Shown here: positions 14,354 to 22,278 of the stretch, piece by piece
Layout: the number at the start of each line of letters is the position of its first letter
Numbering within the stretch: position 1 is the first letter of the stretch
Source: Winogradskya humida
Lineage (GTDB): Bacteria; Actinomycetota; Actinomycetes; Mycobacteriales; Micromonosporaceae
Direction of reading: 5' to 3'
DNA: 33,766 bases
Assembly (NCBI RefSeq): GCF_016862215.1
Contig: NZ_BOMN01000076.1
Coordinates: forward strand, 1-33,766
Position numbers and translations under genes: made by a program
Notes under the pieces: model-generated
The model's input: the letters and a program-made list of their open reading frames with translations, nothing else
What the model was told of the DNA's origin: nothing
The model's database searches: none

Positions 14354-14728
14354 TCAGCCGGTGGCGGCGATGGCGACGGTAGTGGCGATGACGACGGCGG
14401 CGATGGCGACGGTGACGCTGGGGAACGCTTTTTTCGTCAGCAGCAGTGTCGCGCCGGGGCCGGCTCCCCGCAGCGCGGCGGCCTCGGCGACACTCGGTGC
14501 ACCGGTCAGCCGGACCACGTTCGGCGTGTCCATCTCGGCGAGTTCGTCGTCGCTGAAGAGCAGCAGTTCCCAGCCCCGCCGCGTGGCCAGCGCCCGGACC
14601 GCCGCACCACGGCGCTCCACCGTCGCCACGGCGTCGACCTCGGCCCCCGTCAGCGCGACCGCGGCCTGAGCGGCCTCGTCCAGCTCCTCGTCGCGTACGC
14701 CGGACCGCGCCCCGATCCCCAGCACCAC
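14354..14728 (-). CDS. CobE/CbiG C-terminal family cobalamin biosynthesis protein
   Basis: This 124-residue protein starts at GTG 14728, 14 bases after the cobB stop, and opens VVLGIGARSGVRDEELDEAA, the G-x-G-x-R-x-G signature of the CobE / CbiG C-terminal domain. VDAVATVERRGAAVRALATR follows, as in that family. These proteins act in corrin-ring synthesis around the C-20 and acetaldehyde-release steps, though CobE has no firmly assigned reaction. The last 20 residues contain TVAIAA twice, from a locally duplicated GC-rich sequence (about 14360-14415), an unusual hydrophobic tail. A longer frame to 15388 only reads through cobB out of frame. It is the last gene of the operon. Confidence 0.8.
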   Translation of the reverse strand: MVLGIGARSGVRDEELDEAAQAAVALTGAEVDAVATVERRGAAVRALATRRGWELLLFSDDELAEMDTPNVVRLTGAPSVAEAAALRGAGPGATLLLTKKAFPSVTVAIAAVVIATTVAIAATG

Positions 14729-14742
14729 CCGGCCCCGGGGCG

Positions 14743-16098
14743 TCAAAGGGCGGCGGCCGTCACCAGGCGGTGGGCGATCGCGCGGTCGGCGGCCCAGTGC
14801 AGGTGCAGGTAGCTGGCGTGCAGGTTCGGCGTGGCGAAGCCTTCCGGGTCGGCGCCGCGCCAGGCCCAGGCCGCTCCCCCGGCAGGCTCGAGGAGCAGGC
14901 CGGAGCGGGGGTGCACCGTCGTGCGGTGGAATTCGTGGCCGGTGATGCGGGAGCCGGCGGGGAGCAGGGGGCTGTCCGAGAGGGCGACCGCGTCCCGGTA
15001 GCCGAGGGTGAGGCTCGGGGTCATGGCGGCGTCGGCGTCGAGGACGCCGCACATCGGGGCGTTGTCGAGAGTGCGGCAGAGCCAGAGCAGGCCGGCGCAT
15101 TCGGCGGCGATCGGCATGCCCACGGCGGCGAGGGAGGCGACGGCGAGGCGGAGCGGTTCGTTGGCGGACAGCTCGGAGGCGTACACCTCGGGGAAGCCGC
15201 CACCGACGACCAGGGCCCGGGTGCCGTCGGGCAGTTTCTCGTCGCGGAGCGGGTCGACCACCACGACTTCGGCGCCGGCTCCGGCGAGGAGTTCGGCCGT
15301 TTCGGCGTACGCGAAGGTGAAGGCGGGACCACCCGCGATCGCGACCACCGGGCGGCTCTGGACCGGTTCGTCGGCCTCGGGGCTCCACGGTGCGGCCGTG
15401 AGCGGCGGTGTGGAGCGGGCCAGCGCGAGCACTTCTTCGAGGTCCACCGAGGACTCGACCAGCGCCGCGAGGGCGTCGACGGAGGCCAGGGCCTCGGCGC
15501 GGCGTTCGGCGGCGGGGACCAGGCCGAGGTGGCGCGACGGGGCCTCGACGGCGGAAGCACGGCGCATGGCTCCCAGCACGGGGGTGCCGACCTCTTCGCA
15601 GGCTTCGCGCAGCAGGGCCTCGTGGCGGTCCGAGCCGACCTGGTTGAGGATGACGCCGCCGATGCGGACGTTGCCGAAGCTGCGGAACCCGTGCACCAGC
15701 GCGGCCACCGAACGGCCCATCGCAGCGGCGTTCAGCACGAGCAGGACGGGCGCGCCGAGCAGCTCGGCGACGTGCGCGGTCGATCCGGTGTCGCCACCGC
15801 CGGTCCGGCCGTCGTAGAGGCCCATGACCCCCTCGACGATCGCGAGATCGGTGCCGGCCGACCCGTGCGCGAACAGCGGCCCGATCAGCTCCTCCCCCAC
15901 CATCACCGGGTCGAGGTTGCGCCCGGGCCGCCCGGCCGCGAGCGCATGGTAGCCAGGGTCGATGTAGTCCGGCCCCACCTTGAAAGGAGCAACCTTCAGA
16001 CCACGTTTCGCGTACGCCGCCAGCAGCCCCGTGGCCACCGTCGTCTTCCCGTGCCCCGAGGCCGGAGCCCCGATGACGATCCGCGGGATGCTCACCAT
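14743..16098 (-). CDS. cobB: cobyrinate / hydrogenobyrinate a,c-diamide synthase
   Basis: This 451-residue ATP-dependent amidase converts the a and c carboxylates of the corrin ring to amides, using glutamine. The N-terminal synthetase domain opens with RIVIGAPASGHGKTT and contains VGPDYIDPGYH and EGVMGLYDG, all typical. The C-terminal class I glutaminase domain has nucleophile C334 in AAECAGLLWL and a late H-E-F-H. It starts at ATG 16098, overlapping the cobO stop; GTG 16095 would give a four-base GTGA overlap. The order chelatase-cobO-cobB matches that known in mycobacteria. Confidence 0.96.
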   Translation of the reverse strand: MVSIPRIVIGAPASGHGKTTVATGLLAAYAKRGLKVAPFKVGPDYIDPGYHALAAGRPGRNLDPVMVGEELIGPLFAHGSAGTDLAIVEGVMGLYDGRTGGGDTGSTAHVAELLGAPVLLVLNAAAMGRSVAALVHGFRSFGNVRIGGVILNQVGSDRHEALLREACEEVGTPVLGAMRRASAVEAPSRHLGLVPAAERRAEALASVDALAALVESSVDLEEVLALARSTPPLTAAPWSPEADEPVQSRPVVAIAGGPAFTFAYAETAELLAGAGAEVVVVDPLRDEKLPDGTRALVVGGGFPEVYASELSANEPLRLAVASLAAVGMPIAAECAGLLWLCRTLDNAPMCGVLDADAAMTPSLTLGYRDAVALSDSPLLPAGSRITGHEFHRTTVHPRSGLLLEPAGGAAWAWRGADPEGFATPNLHASYLHLHWAADRAIAHRLVTAAAL

Positions 16099-16694
16099 TC
16101 GATGCCCCGCTGCCCCTTACGCCCCGCGTCCATCGGATGCTTCACCTTGGTCATCTCGGTGACCAGGTCGGCGGCGTCCATGAGGTCGGGGTGCGCGTCG
16201 CGCCCGGTGATGACGACGTGCTGCGTCCCGGGCCGATCCCGCAGCGTGGCGACGACCTCGGCGACGTCGACCCAGCCCCACTTCATCGGGTACGTGAACT
16301 CGTCCAGCACGTAGAACCCGTGGGTCTCGGCGGCCAGGTCCCGTTTGATCTGCTCCCAGCCCTCCGCGGCCTCGGCGGCGTGGTCACGCTCCGTCCCGGC
16401 CCGCTGGATCCACGACCAGCCCTCACCCATCTTGTGCCAGGTGACGGGCGCGCCACCGGGGACGGTGCCGAGCGCCTTGAGAGCGGCTTCCTCGCCGACC
16501 CGCCACTTCTCGGACTTCACGAACTGGAACACCCCGACGGACCAGCCCGCGTTCCACGCCCGCAACGCCATCCCGAACGCGGCGGTCGACTTGCCCTTGC
16601 CCGGTCCGGTGTGGACGGCGAGCACGGCCTGGCGCCGGCGCTGCCGGGTCGTCAGTCCGTCATCGGGAACCGTGGTGACCTTCCCCTGCGGCAT
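16092..16694 (-). CDS. cobO: cob(I)yrinic acid a,c-diamide adenosyltransferase
   Basis: This 200-residue BtuR/CobO-type enzyme transfers the adenosyl group of ATP to the reduced cobalt of the corrinoid. A P-loop G-P-G-K-G-K-S-T lies at 30-37 after VLAVHTG. GFYVLDEFTYPMKWGWVDV and VVITGRDAHPDLMDAADLVT are family hallmarks, as is the C-terminal HPMDAGRKGQRGIEW. The ATG at 16694 shares bases with the stop of a 54-codon upstream ORF (TGATG), so translation is probably coupled. It acts in the cytosol between the a,c-diamide and later amidation steps. Confidence 0.96.
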   Translation of the reverse strand: MPQGKVTTVPDDGLTTRQRRRQAVLAVHTGPGKGKSTAAFGMALRAWNAGWSVGVFQFVKSEKWRVGEEAALKALGTVPGGAPVTWHKMGEGWSWIQRAGTERDHAAEAAEGWEQIKRDLAAETHGFYVLDEFTYPMKWGWVDVAEVVATLRDRPGTQHVVITGRDAHPDLMDAADLVTEMTKVKHPMDAGRKGQRGIEW

Positions 16695-16874
16695 CAGGCG
16701 GCCCTTCCGATCGAGGTGGCGAGGGTGACGGCGGCCGGCCGCCCGGCAAGAGTGGTTCCCGTCCGTTGACCGCGGCGAGGCCGGCGCGGGCGCGGGGGCG
16801 CCGCGGTGAGGGTGACGGCCGACGGCCGTGGCGCGGGGGCGAGAGTGGCGGCGGGCATCAGGCGGCCCTTCCGA
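16690..16874. repeat. 21-bp direct repeat flanking the small coupled ORF
   Basis: The same 21 bases occur at 16690-16710 and 16854-16874 (GGCATCAGGCGG followed by CCCTTCCGA). Each copy encodes, on the minus strand, the end of one frame (GRAA-stop) and the ATG of the next. The 164-bp spacing marks a likely local duplication of the stop/start junction. Confidence 0.9.
16694..16858 (-). CDS. possible 54-residue coupled small protein between chelatase and cobO
   Basis: A 54-codon frame fills the whole gap between the chelatase and cobO genes. Its ATG (16858-16856) overlaps the chelatase stop as TGATG, and its own TGA (16696-16694) overlaps the cobO ATG as TGATG. The product is Pro/Arg/Ala-rich with no recognisable domain. 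AVTL occurs twice (PSAVTLTAA and PAAVTLATS), and the end, GRAA-stop, repeats the last residues of the chelatase. It may be only a duplicated junction that keeps ribosomes moving through the operon, or a real small protein. It is too short and biased to decide from sequence. Confidence 0.42.
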   Translation of the reverse strand: MPAATLAPAPRPSAVTLTAAPPRPRRPRRGQRTGTTLAGRPAAVTLATSIGRAA

Positions 16875-18945
16875 GCGGGGTGGTGGGGGTGGCGCTGAGG
16901 GCGTCGAGGGGCATGACGTCGGCGTGGAGGGCGGCGGCGAGGCGGCGGGCGAGGCCGAGGCGGATCGGGCCGGATTCGCAGTCGACGACGACGGTGGCCA
17001 CGCCGGCGAGGGCGGGGGCGAGGGTGACCGGGTCGGGGCCGCTGGTGGCGCGGCCGTCGGTGACGACGATCAGCAGGGGGCGGCGGCGGGGGTCGCGGCG
17101 GCGTTCGGTGGCGATGGTCGTGGCCGCGGCGCTCAGGCCGGCGGCGAGCGGGGTGCGGCCGCCCGTGCGCAGGCTCGCGAGGCGCATGACGCCGACCTCG
17201 TGGCTGGAGGTGGGTGGCAGGACCTGCTCCGCCGAGCGGCCCCGGAACGTGATCATGCCGATCCGGTCGCGGCGCTGGTAGGCGTCGCGGAGCAGGGACA
17301 GGACGGCGGTCTTGACGACGGTCATCCGTTTGCGGGCGGCCATCGAGCCGGACGCGTCGACCACGAAGAGCACGAGGTTGGCCTCACGGCCGACGTGCAC
17401 GGCTTCGCGCAGGTCACGCGCCTGGACGCCGTCGGCGCCGCCGCGGTGGATGGCCGCGCGCAGGGTCGCGGGCAGATGCGCCGCGCCGCGCAGCCTGCCC
17501 TGCGGGATCCGGGAACCGACCACCCGGCCGCGCCGCGCGAACGCCGGGGACCGCCGCCCGGCGTGCCCGCCTTCGCCCCGCGCCGCGATCCGCAGGGTCT
17601 TGGGCCGGTAGACCGAGCCGGCCTGGGCCTGCTGGCCGCCGCTCGCGTTCGCGCCGCCGGGCCGCTTGTCGTCCGCGTCGGCCGGCTGATCCGTCAGCTG
17701 ACCCTCAGCGCCCGAATTGTCCGCCCTGGTGGCGTCATCAAACCCCGAGCCGCTGTCGCCCGCACCGCTACCCGGCGGTGACGAGCCCGGCCCGCTGCGA
17801 GGCGCTTGCGAACCAGAGCCACGACCGTCCGATTTGTCCGGACCATCTCCGGAGCCGTCGGAAGGGCCACCGTCGGTCGGGCCGCCATCGGACGGGCCGC
17901 CATCGGACGGGTTCGGGTCGTCATCCGGGTCGTCGGCCCCGGCCTGCGACAACGCTTCCTCGAGACGGTCCTCATCGGTGCCCGGCGGGTCGAGCGGATC
18001 CTTGCGTCGCCGGTGCGGCAGCGCGAGCCGCGCGGCGTCCCGCACGTCACCCCCGGTGACCGTGCCGCGCCCGTGCCAGGCGGCGAGAGCCACAGCGCAC
18101 CGCGCAACAACGATGTCGGCACGCATCCCGTCGACGCCGTAGGCAAGACAGATCCGCGCGATCCGGTCGAGCTCGGCGTCGGGCAGCACCACCGCGGGCA
18201 CGGCCCGGCGCGCGATGAGGATCCGGGCCGCGAGCTCCCGCTCCTCGTCGGCGAAGCGCGCGGCGAAGACGTCGGCATCCCGCTCGTACGCGAGCCGCCG
18301 CCGCACCACCTCCGCCCGCTGCACCGCATCGCGGGGCGCGGCCACCGTGACGACCAGGCCGAACCGGTCGACGAGCTGAGGGCGGGGCTCGCCCTCCTCG
18401 GGGTTCATGGTGCCGACGAGCAGGAAGCGGGCTGCGTGCTTGACGGAGACCCCGTCACGCTCGACGTGGGCGCGGCCCATCGCCGCCGCGTCGAGCAGCA
18501 GGTCGACGAGGTGGTCGGGGAGCAGGTTGACCTCGTCGACGTAGAGCGCGCCGCGGTGGGCGGCGGCGAGCAGGCCGGGCTCGTAGGCCTTGACGCCGTC
18601 GGCGAGGGCGCGCTGGATGTCGAGGGTGCCGACGACGCGGTCCTCGGTGGCGCCGACGGGGAGCTCGACGAGGGTCGCGGGGCGGTGCCCGTGCGGGGCG
18701 CCCGCCTCGTGGGGGCCGTCGGGGCAGGCCGGGTCGGGGGCTGCGGGGTCGCAGGCGAACCGGCAGCCGCGGACCACGTCGACCTCGGGCAGCAGGGTCG
18801 CGAGGGCACGCACGATCGTGCTCTTGGCGGTGCCCTTCTCGCCGCGCACGAGCACGCCGCCGACCGCGGGTGAGACCGCCGTGAGAAGCAGTGCCAGGCG
18901 CAGGTCGTCAAGGCCGACAACGGCGGAGAACGGGTACGGCGTCAC
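16858..18945 (-). CDS. fused ChlI-ChlD-type cobaltochelatase subunit (AAA+ plus VWA)
   Basis: This 695-residue protein joins the two small subunits of aerobic-type metal chelatases. The AAA+ part has Walker A G35-E-K-G-T-A-K-S-T43 and Walker B ALYVDEVNLL, plus GTMNPEEGEPRPQLVDRF (sensor region). A long acidic Gly/Ser/Pro linker follows, with tandem SDGGP units (around 17862-17912). The C-terminal VWA domain carries a MIDAS site D530-x-S-x-S (DASGSM), a Thr in RTGGRTPL and VVTDGRAT. With CobN (not in this window) it would insert cobalt into hydrogenobyrinate a,c-diamide at the cost of ATP. The start is GTG 18945, seven bases after AAAGGA, and just downstream of a cobalamin riboswitch that should shut it off when B12 is plentiful. 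Confidence 0.93.
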   Translation of the reverse strand: MTPYPFSAVVGLDDLRLALLLTAVSPAVGGVLVRGEKGTAKSTIVRALATLLPEVDVVRGCRFACDPAAPDPACPDGPHEAGAPHGHRPATLVELPVGATEDRVVGTLDIQRALADGVKAYEPGLLAAAHRGALYVDEVNLLPDHLVDLLLDAAAMGRAHVERDGVSVKHAARFLLVGTMNPEEGEPRPQLVDRFGLVVTVAAPRDAVQRAEVVRRRLAYERDADVFAARFADEERELAARILIARRAVPAVVLPDAELDRIARICLAYGVDGMRADIVVARCAVALAAWHGRGTVTGGDVRDAARLALPHRRRKDPLDPPGTDEDRLEEALSQAGADDPDDDPNPSDGGPSDGGPTDGGPSDGSGDGPDKSDGRGSGSQAPRSGPGSSPPGSGAGDSGSGFDDATRADNSGAEGQLTDQPADADDKRPGGANASGGQQAQAGSVYRPKTLRIAARGEGGHAGRRSPAFARRGRVVGSRIPQGRLRGAAHLPATLRAAIHRGGADGVQARDLREAVHVGREANLVLFVVDASGSMAARKRMTVVKTAVLSLLRDAYQRRDRIGMITFRGRSAEQVLPPTSSHEVGVMRLASLRTGGRTPLAAGLSAAATTIATERRRDPRRRPLLIVVTDGRATSGPDPVTLAPALAGVATVVVDCESGPIRLGLARRLAAALHADVMPLDALSATPTTPLGRAA

Positions 18946-18961
18946 GCCACAATCCTTTCCG

Positions 18962-18979
18962 GCGGGTGTCCACGCCCGC
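18962..18979 (-). promoter_or_regulatory. hairpin between riboswitch and ribosome-binding site
   Basis: GCGGGCG-TGGA-CACCCGC pairs over seven positions with one mismatch, immediately before GGAAAGGATTGTGGC-GTG. It sits where an expression platform would be, so it could control access to the ribosome-binding site or end transcription. Which one cannot be told here. Confidence 0.45.
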
Positions 18980-18987
18980 GTGTGAGG

Positions 18988-19150
18988 AATCGAGCGGCCG
19001 GAGTCTCCTGACTCCCGGGCACCAGAGCACCCGGTCACAGTGGCGGGACCGTCCCGGACTTCCACCGGGTTCCTCCGCTACCGCTCGCCGGTCAGTCTTC
19101 CCCACCCCGCCCCGCATCGGCAACGCGGTGCCCGGTGTCCCACCTCACGC
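18988..19150 (-). promoter_or_regulatory. adenosylcobalamin riboswitch
   Basis: Read on the minus strand, the leader contains GGAACCCGGTGGAAGTCCGG, then GACGGTCCCGCCACTGTGAC (B12 box, GCCACTG, at 19034-19044 on the plus coordinates) and then GTCAGGAGACTC near the 3' end. These match, in order, the conserved core of class-I cobalamin riboswitches. It precedes the chelatase-cobO-cobB-cobE operon and should repress it when adenosylcobalamin binds. The 5' limit is approximate. Confidence 0.93.
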
Positions 19151-19188
19151 CCCGATCGAGAACCGGCACCGACCGCCCGGCGTCTTGC

Positions 19189-19254
19189 TGGACAAAGGCT
19201 GGACAAAGGCCGGACAAGGGGAGGATCAGCGCCGATGCGAGGGGAGGATCAGCG
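19189..19254. repeat. two sets of short direct repeats upstream of the B12 leader
   Basis: Three 11-base units (TGGACAAAGGC, TGGACAAAGGC, CGGACAAGGGG) lie at 19189-19221. GGGGAGGATCAGCG then occurs at 19218-19231 and 19241-19254, a 23-base spacing. The repeats lie where the cobalamin-operon promoter is expected and end in the last codons of the MmyB-like regulator gene. They may bind a regulator. Confidence 0.7.
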
Positions 19255-20109
19255 ATGATCGACGGGTTCGACGGTGGTGGACCAGCTGGCAAGGAGGCGC
19301 AATCCGTCCGCGGAGGGCGTGCCAGGCTCGGCGCTGTAGGCGGTGAGGGTCAGTCCTGGGTCGGCCGGCAGCGGCAGGGCCTCGAACGGCAGGTCGAGGT
19401 CGCCGACCACCGGGTGGCGAAAGTGTTTGACGCCGGTGAGGTGCAGCCGCACGTCGTGGGCCGCCCAGCGCACCCGGAATTCCCCGCTGCGCGTCGACAG
19501 CTCCCCCACCAGCTCCGACAGGTCCCGGTCATAGGGATCACGGCCGGCTTCGGTGCGCAGCAGCGCGACCGTCTGGTCCGCCGCGCCCTGCCAGTCGGGG
19601 TAGAAGACGGTGGCCTGCGGGTCGAGGAAGCAGAACCGGGCCAGGTTCACCGGCCGGGCGGGCGTCTGGAAGGCCGGGGAGTAGAGGGCGTACGCGAGCC
19701 GGTTGGCGCTCAGCATGTCGAGGCGCCCGTTGCGTATGAACGCCGGGGCGTCGGTCATCGCGTCGATCAACCGCTGCACCCCGGGGCGTACGTGTGGTGC
19801 GGGCCGGCGCCGTGCCCGGGTGGTCGTGTTCGACGTGCGCGCGAGGTCGTGCAGGTGGGCGTGCTCGGCGTCGTCGAGGCGCAGGGCCTTGCTGATCGCG
19901 TCGAGGACGGTGCCGGAGACGCCGCTGAGGTTGCCGCGCTCGAGCCGGATGTAGTAGTCCGGGCTGACCCCGGCGAGCAGGGCGACCTCCTCGCGGCGCA
20001 GCCCGGGCACGCGCCGGGTGCCGCCGTAACGGGGCAGTCCCGCCTGTTCCGGGGTGATCCGGGCGCGGCGGGAGGCGAGGAACTCGCGTACGTCGTTGCG
20101 GTTGTCCAC
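19249..20109 (-). CDS. MmyB-like helix-turn-helix regulator
   Basis: This 286-residue regulator has an N-terminal XRE-type helix-turn-helix, RRVPGLRREEVALLAGVSPD then YYIRLERGNL, the wording typical of the MmyB group. The larger C-terminal half (from about residue 105, including NGRLDMLSANRLAYALY and a late VKHFRHPVVGDLDLPFEAL) is the PAS-like MmyB ligand-binding domain, which in a related protein binds a fatty acid. The GTG at 20109 is the most natural start although GGAGGC is very close to it. Its target is not obvious: the downstream neighbour is the B12 operon leader and the upstream neighbour a sugar kinase, both on the same strand. Confidence 0.9.
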   Translation of the reverse strand: MDNRNDVREFLASRRARITPEQAGLPRYGGTRRVPGLRREEVALLAGVSPDYYIRLERGNLSGVSGTVLDAISKALRLDDAEHAHLHDLARTSNTTTRARRRPAPHVRPGVQRLIDAMTDAPAFIRNGRLDMLSANRLAYALYSPAFQTPARPVNLARFCFLDPQATVFYPDWQGAADQTVALLRTEAGRDPYDRDLSELVGELSTRSGEFRVRWAAHDVRLHLTGVKHFRHPVVGDLDLPFEALPLPADPGLTLTAYSAEPGTPSADGLRLLASWSTTVEPVDHR

Positions 20110-20154
20110 GCCTCCACGCTACGGCCGCCCGCGGGTCTGACAGAGGCCCTGCTG

Positions 20155-21720
20155 TTACCCCTTGACGGCCTTCTCGGTGCTCGGCAGCGGCGCCGGGGCG
20201 ATCCGGTCGAGCTCGGTGAGCACGTCGGTGACCGCGAGCGCCGACTTCTCCACGAGCGGGCGCAGCCGGCGGTAGAGGTCGGCGTTGGCCGGGTCGGGTG
20301 TGGTGCGGCCGGTGATGTCGACCAGCGCGGCGGCGTCGTCGAGGTCGGGCAGGTCGCCGAGGGCGTGCAGGCCGAGCAGGCAGGCGCCGAGCGCGGTGCC
20401 CTCCGGGGTGTCGGCGATCGCGACGGGCAGGTCGAGGGCCGCGGCGAGCACACCGACCCACAGGTCCGAGTTGACCGCGCCGCCGGTGGCCCGGACCTCG
20501 GTCATGGCGATGCCCTCGTCGCCGAACGTGTCGCGGACCAGGGCGAGCTGCTGGCAGACGCCCTCCACGGCGGCGCGGACCAGGTGCGCGCGGCCGTGCT
20601 CGCGGCGCAGCCCGAGGTAGGCACCGCGCATGCCGCCGCGCCACCAGGGTGCGCGTTCGCCGAGCAGGTAGGGCAGGCAGAGCAGGCCGTCGCTGCCGGG
20701 CGGGGCACCGGCGGCCTCGACGAGCAGGGCGGCGTCGCGTTCGTCGGCGTTCTCGGCCTCGGCCGCCGGGCGGTCGAAGCCCTCGGCCATCGTCTGGCCG
20801 GCCCAGCGGACCACCGAGCCGGCGTTGTTGATGGCGCCGCCGATCACCCAGCGGTCCTCGGTGAGCGCGTAGCAGAACAGCCGGCCCGCCTTGTCGGCGA
20901 GCGGCCGGTCGACGACGGTGCGCAGGGCGCCGCTCGTGCCCAGGGAGACCGCGGCGATCCCGGCCGGGGTGGCGCCGACGCCGAGGTTGGCGAGCGGGCC
21001 GTCGGCGGCGCCGATGATCAGCGGGATGCCGGGTGGCAGGCCCGCGGCGGAGGCGACGTCGGGGTTCAGCTTGAGCGCGGTGGTGGTGGGGACGACCTCG
21101 GCGAGCTGCTCCTCGCGTACACCGGCGATGTCGAGGGCTTCGGGGTCCCAGCGCCGTTCGTGGATGTCGTAGAGGCCGGTACCGGACGCGACGGACAGGT
21201 CGAGCACGAACGCGTCCGAGGCGAGCCCGGCCAGCACGATCTCCTTGACGCCGCCCCAGCGCGGGGTGTCACGCAGCAGCGCGGGGTCGGTCTCCTTCCA
21301 CCAGGCGAGCTTCGCGAGCGGCGCCATGGGGTGCACGGGGGTGCCGGTGCGGGCCTGCAGGGCCTTCGCCCGGCCGGTGTCGGCGATGTGCTGGGCCTGG
21401 CCGTAGGCGCGGTTGTCGGCCCACGTGATCAGCGGCCCCTGCGGGTTGCCGGTGGCGTCGAGGGGGGCGAGGCCGTGCAGGAACGCGGAGAGGCTCACGG
21501 CGACGACCCGGTCGCCGCGCTCGCGCACCCCGGCGGCCACGGTGATCAGCGCCTCGACGGCCGCGTCCCGCAGTTTGCCGGCGTCGAGCTCCGCGCGGCC
21601 GGAGCCGGGCACCGACAGCGGGTAGTGCACGCTGGTCGTCACCCGCACCTCGCCGTCCATGCCGGCGGCGACCCCCTTGGTGGCGGTGGTCCCGGTGTCG
21701 ATGCCGATCACGACGTCCAT
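20155..21720 (-). CDS. FGGY-family carbohydrate kinase, probably gluconokinase
   Basis: This 521-residue kinase opens MDVVIGIDTGTTATKGVAAG, the phosphate-1 motif of the FGGY/actin fold. It shows WADNRAYGQA in the substrate region and the C-terminal VRATGGAVNSDLWVGVLAA plus EGTALGACLLG motifs. Actinobacterial proteins of this outline are usually named gluconokinase, phosphorylating gluconate to feed the pentose-phosphate route, but the sugar cannot be proven here. The start is ATG 21720 after GAGGGGGAATGC; a longer start at 21774 lacks support. No transporter or other sugar gene is adjacent. Confidence 0.88.
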   Translation of the reverse strand: MDVVIGIDTGTTATKGVAAGMDGEVRVTTSVHYPLSVPGSGRAELDAGKLRDAAVEALITVAAGVRERGDRVVAVSLSAFLHGLAPLDATGNPQGPLITWADNRAYGQAQHIADTGRAKALQARTGTPVHPMAPLAKLAWWKETDPALLRDTPRWGGVKEIVLAGLASDAFVLDLSVASGTGLYDIHERRWDPEALDIAGVREEQLAEVVPTTTALKLNPDVASAAGLPPGIPLIIGAADGPLANLGVGATPAGIAAVSLGTSGALRTVVDRPLADKAGRLFCYALTEDRWVIGGAINNAGSVVRWAGQTMAEGFDRPAAEAENADERDAALLVEAAGAPPGSDGLLCLPYLLGERAPWWRGGMRGAYLGLRREHGRAHLVRAAVEGVCQQLALVRDTFGDEGIAMTEVRATGGAVNSDLWVGVLAAALDLPVAIADTPEGTALGACLLGLHALGDLPDLDDAAALVDITGRTTPDPANADLYRRLRPLVEKSALAVTDVLTELDRIAPAPLPSTEKAVKG

Positions 21721-21789
21721 GCATTCCCCCTCGAGTTCCTCTGGCAAGCATTGCCCAGACGGGTGGCCGCCCATGCGGGCTTGCCCGGC

Positions 21790-22278
21790 TCAGAGACTTT
21801 TCTCGTACGCCGCCCGCAGCGCCTCCCACCCGTGATCCATCGCGTCGCGTCCCCGGATCACCCCGACGGGCACGCCGTCGAGCAGCTTGACCAGCACATC
21901 CGCGCAGATGTGCCAGCCCGCGGCGTACAGGGGGGCGGCGTCGCGCCCGTCGAAGACGTGGCGCAGGGTGAGCCGGGTGCCGCCCGGGGTTTCCTCGAGC
22001 TCCCACCGCAGCACGTCGCCGCCCCAGGTGTGTTCGAGCAGCCGCGGCGCGTCGGCCCGCAGCACCGTGGCGGCGGTGTCCGTACGGTCCGGGCCGTCCA
22101 CCATGGTCAGGACGACGTCTCCCGTCCGGGACAGATCGCGCCCGGCGTCGAAAGGTGCCCATTGCGAGAGCCGGCCGGGCTCGGTCAGCGCTGCCCATAC
22201 CTCCTGCGGCGGGTGGCCCAGCTCGCGGATGAAGACCAGCGCCCAGCGCGCGCCGTCGGCCTCGACGCGTTCGGTCAT
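21790..22278 (-). CDS. SRPBCC (AHSA1-like) domain protein
   Basis: This 162-residue protein has the START/Bet v1-like outline: RELGHPPQEVWAALTEPGRL followed by SQWAPFDAG, then LLEHTWGGDVLRWELEETPG, then GTRLTLRHVF and a C-terminal helix. The fold forms a hydrophobic ligand pocket, and the AHSA1 branch is functionally diverse. The ATG at 22278 follows GGAGGAGTC and overlaps the arsR stop as ATGA, so the two are translated together. ArsR-SRPBCC pairs are common in actinobacteria. Confidence 0.9.
   Translation of the reverse strand: MTERVEADGARWALVFIRELGHPPQEVWAALTEPGRLSQWAPFDAGRDLSRTGDVVLTMVDGPDRTDTAATVLRADAPRLLEHTWGGDVLRWELEETPGGTRLTLRHVFDGRDAAPLYAAGWHICADVLVKLLDGVPVGVIRGRDAMDHGWEALRAAYEKSL

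Noticed and set aside
14729..15388. N-terminal extension of the CobE-like protein
   Set aside because: It reads cobB out of frame and is Arg/Pro-rich; the CobE signature begins at the GTG at 14728.
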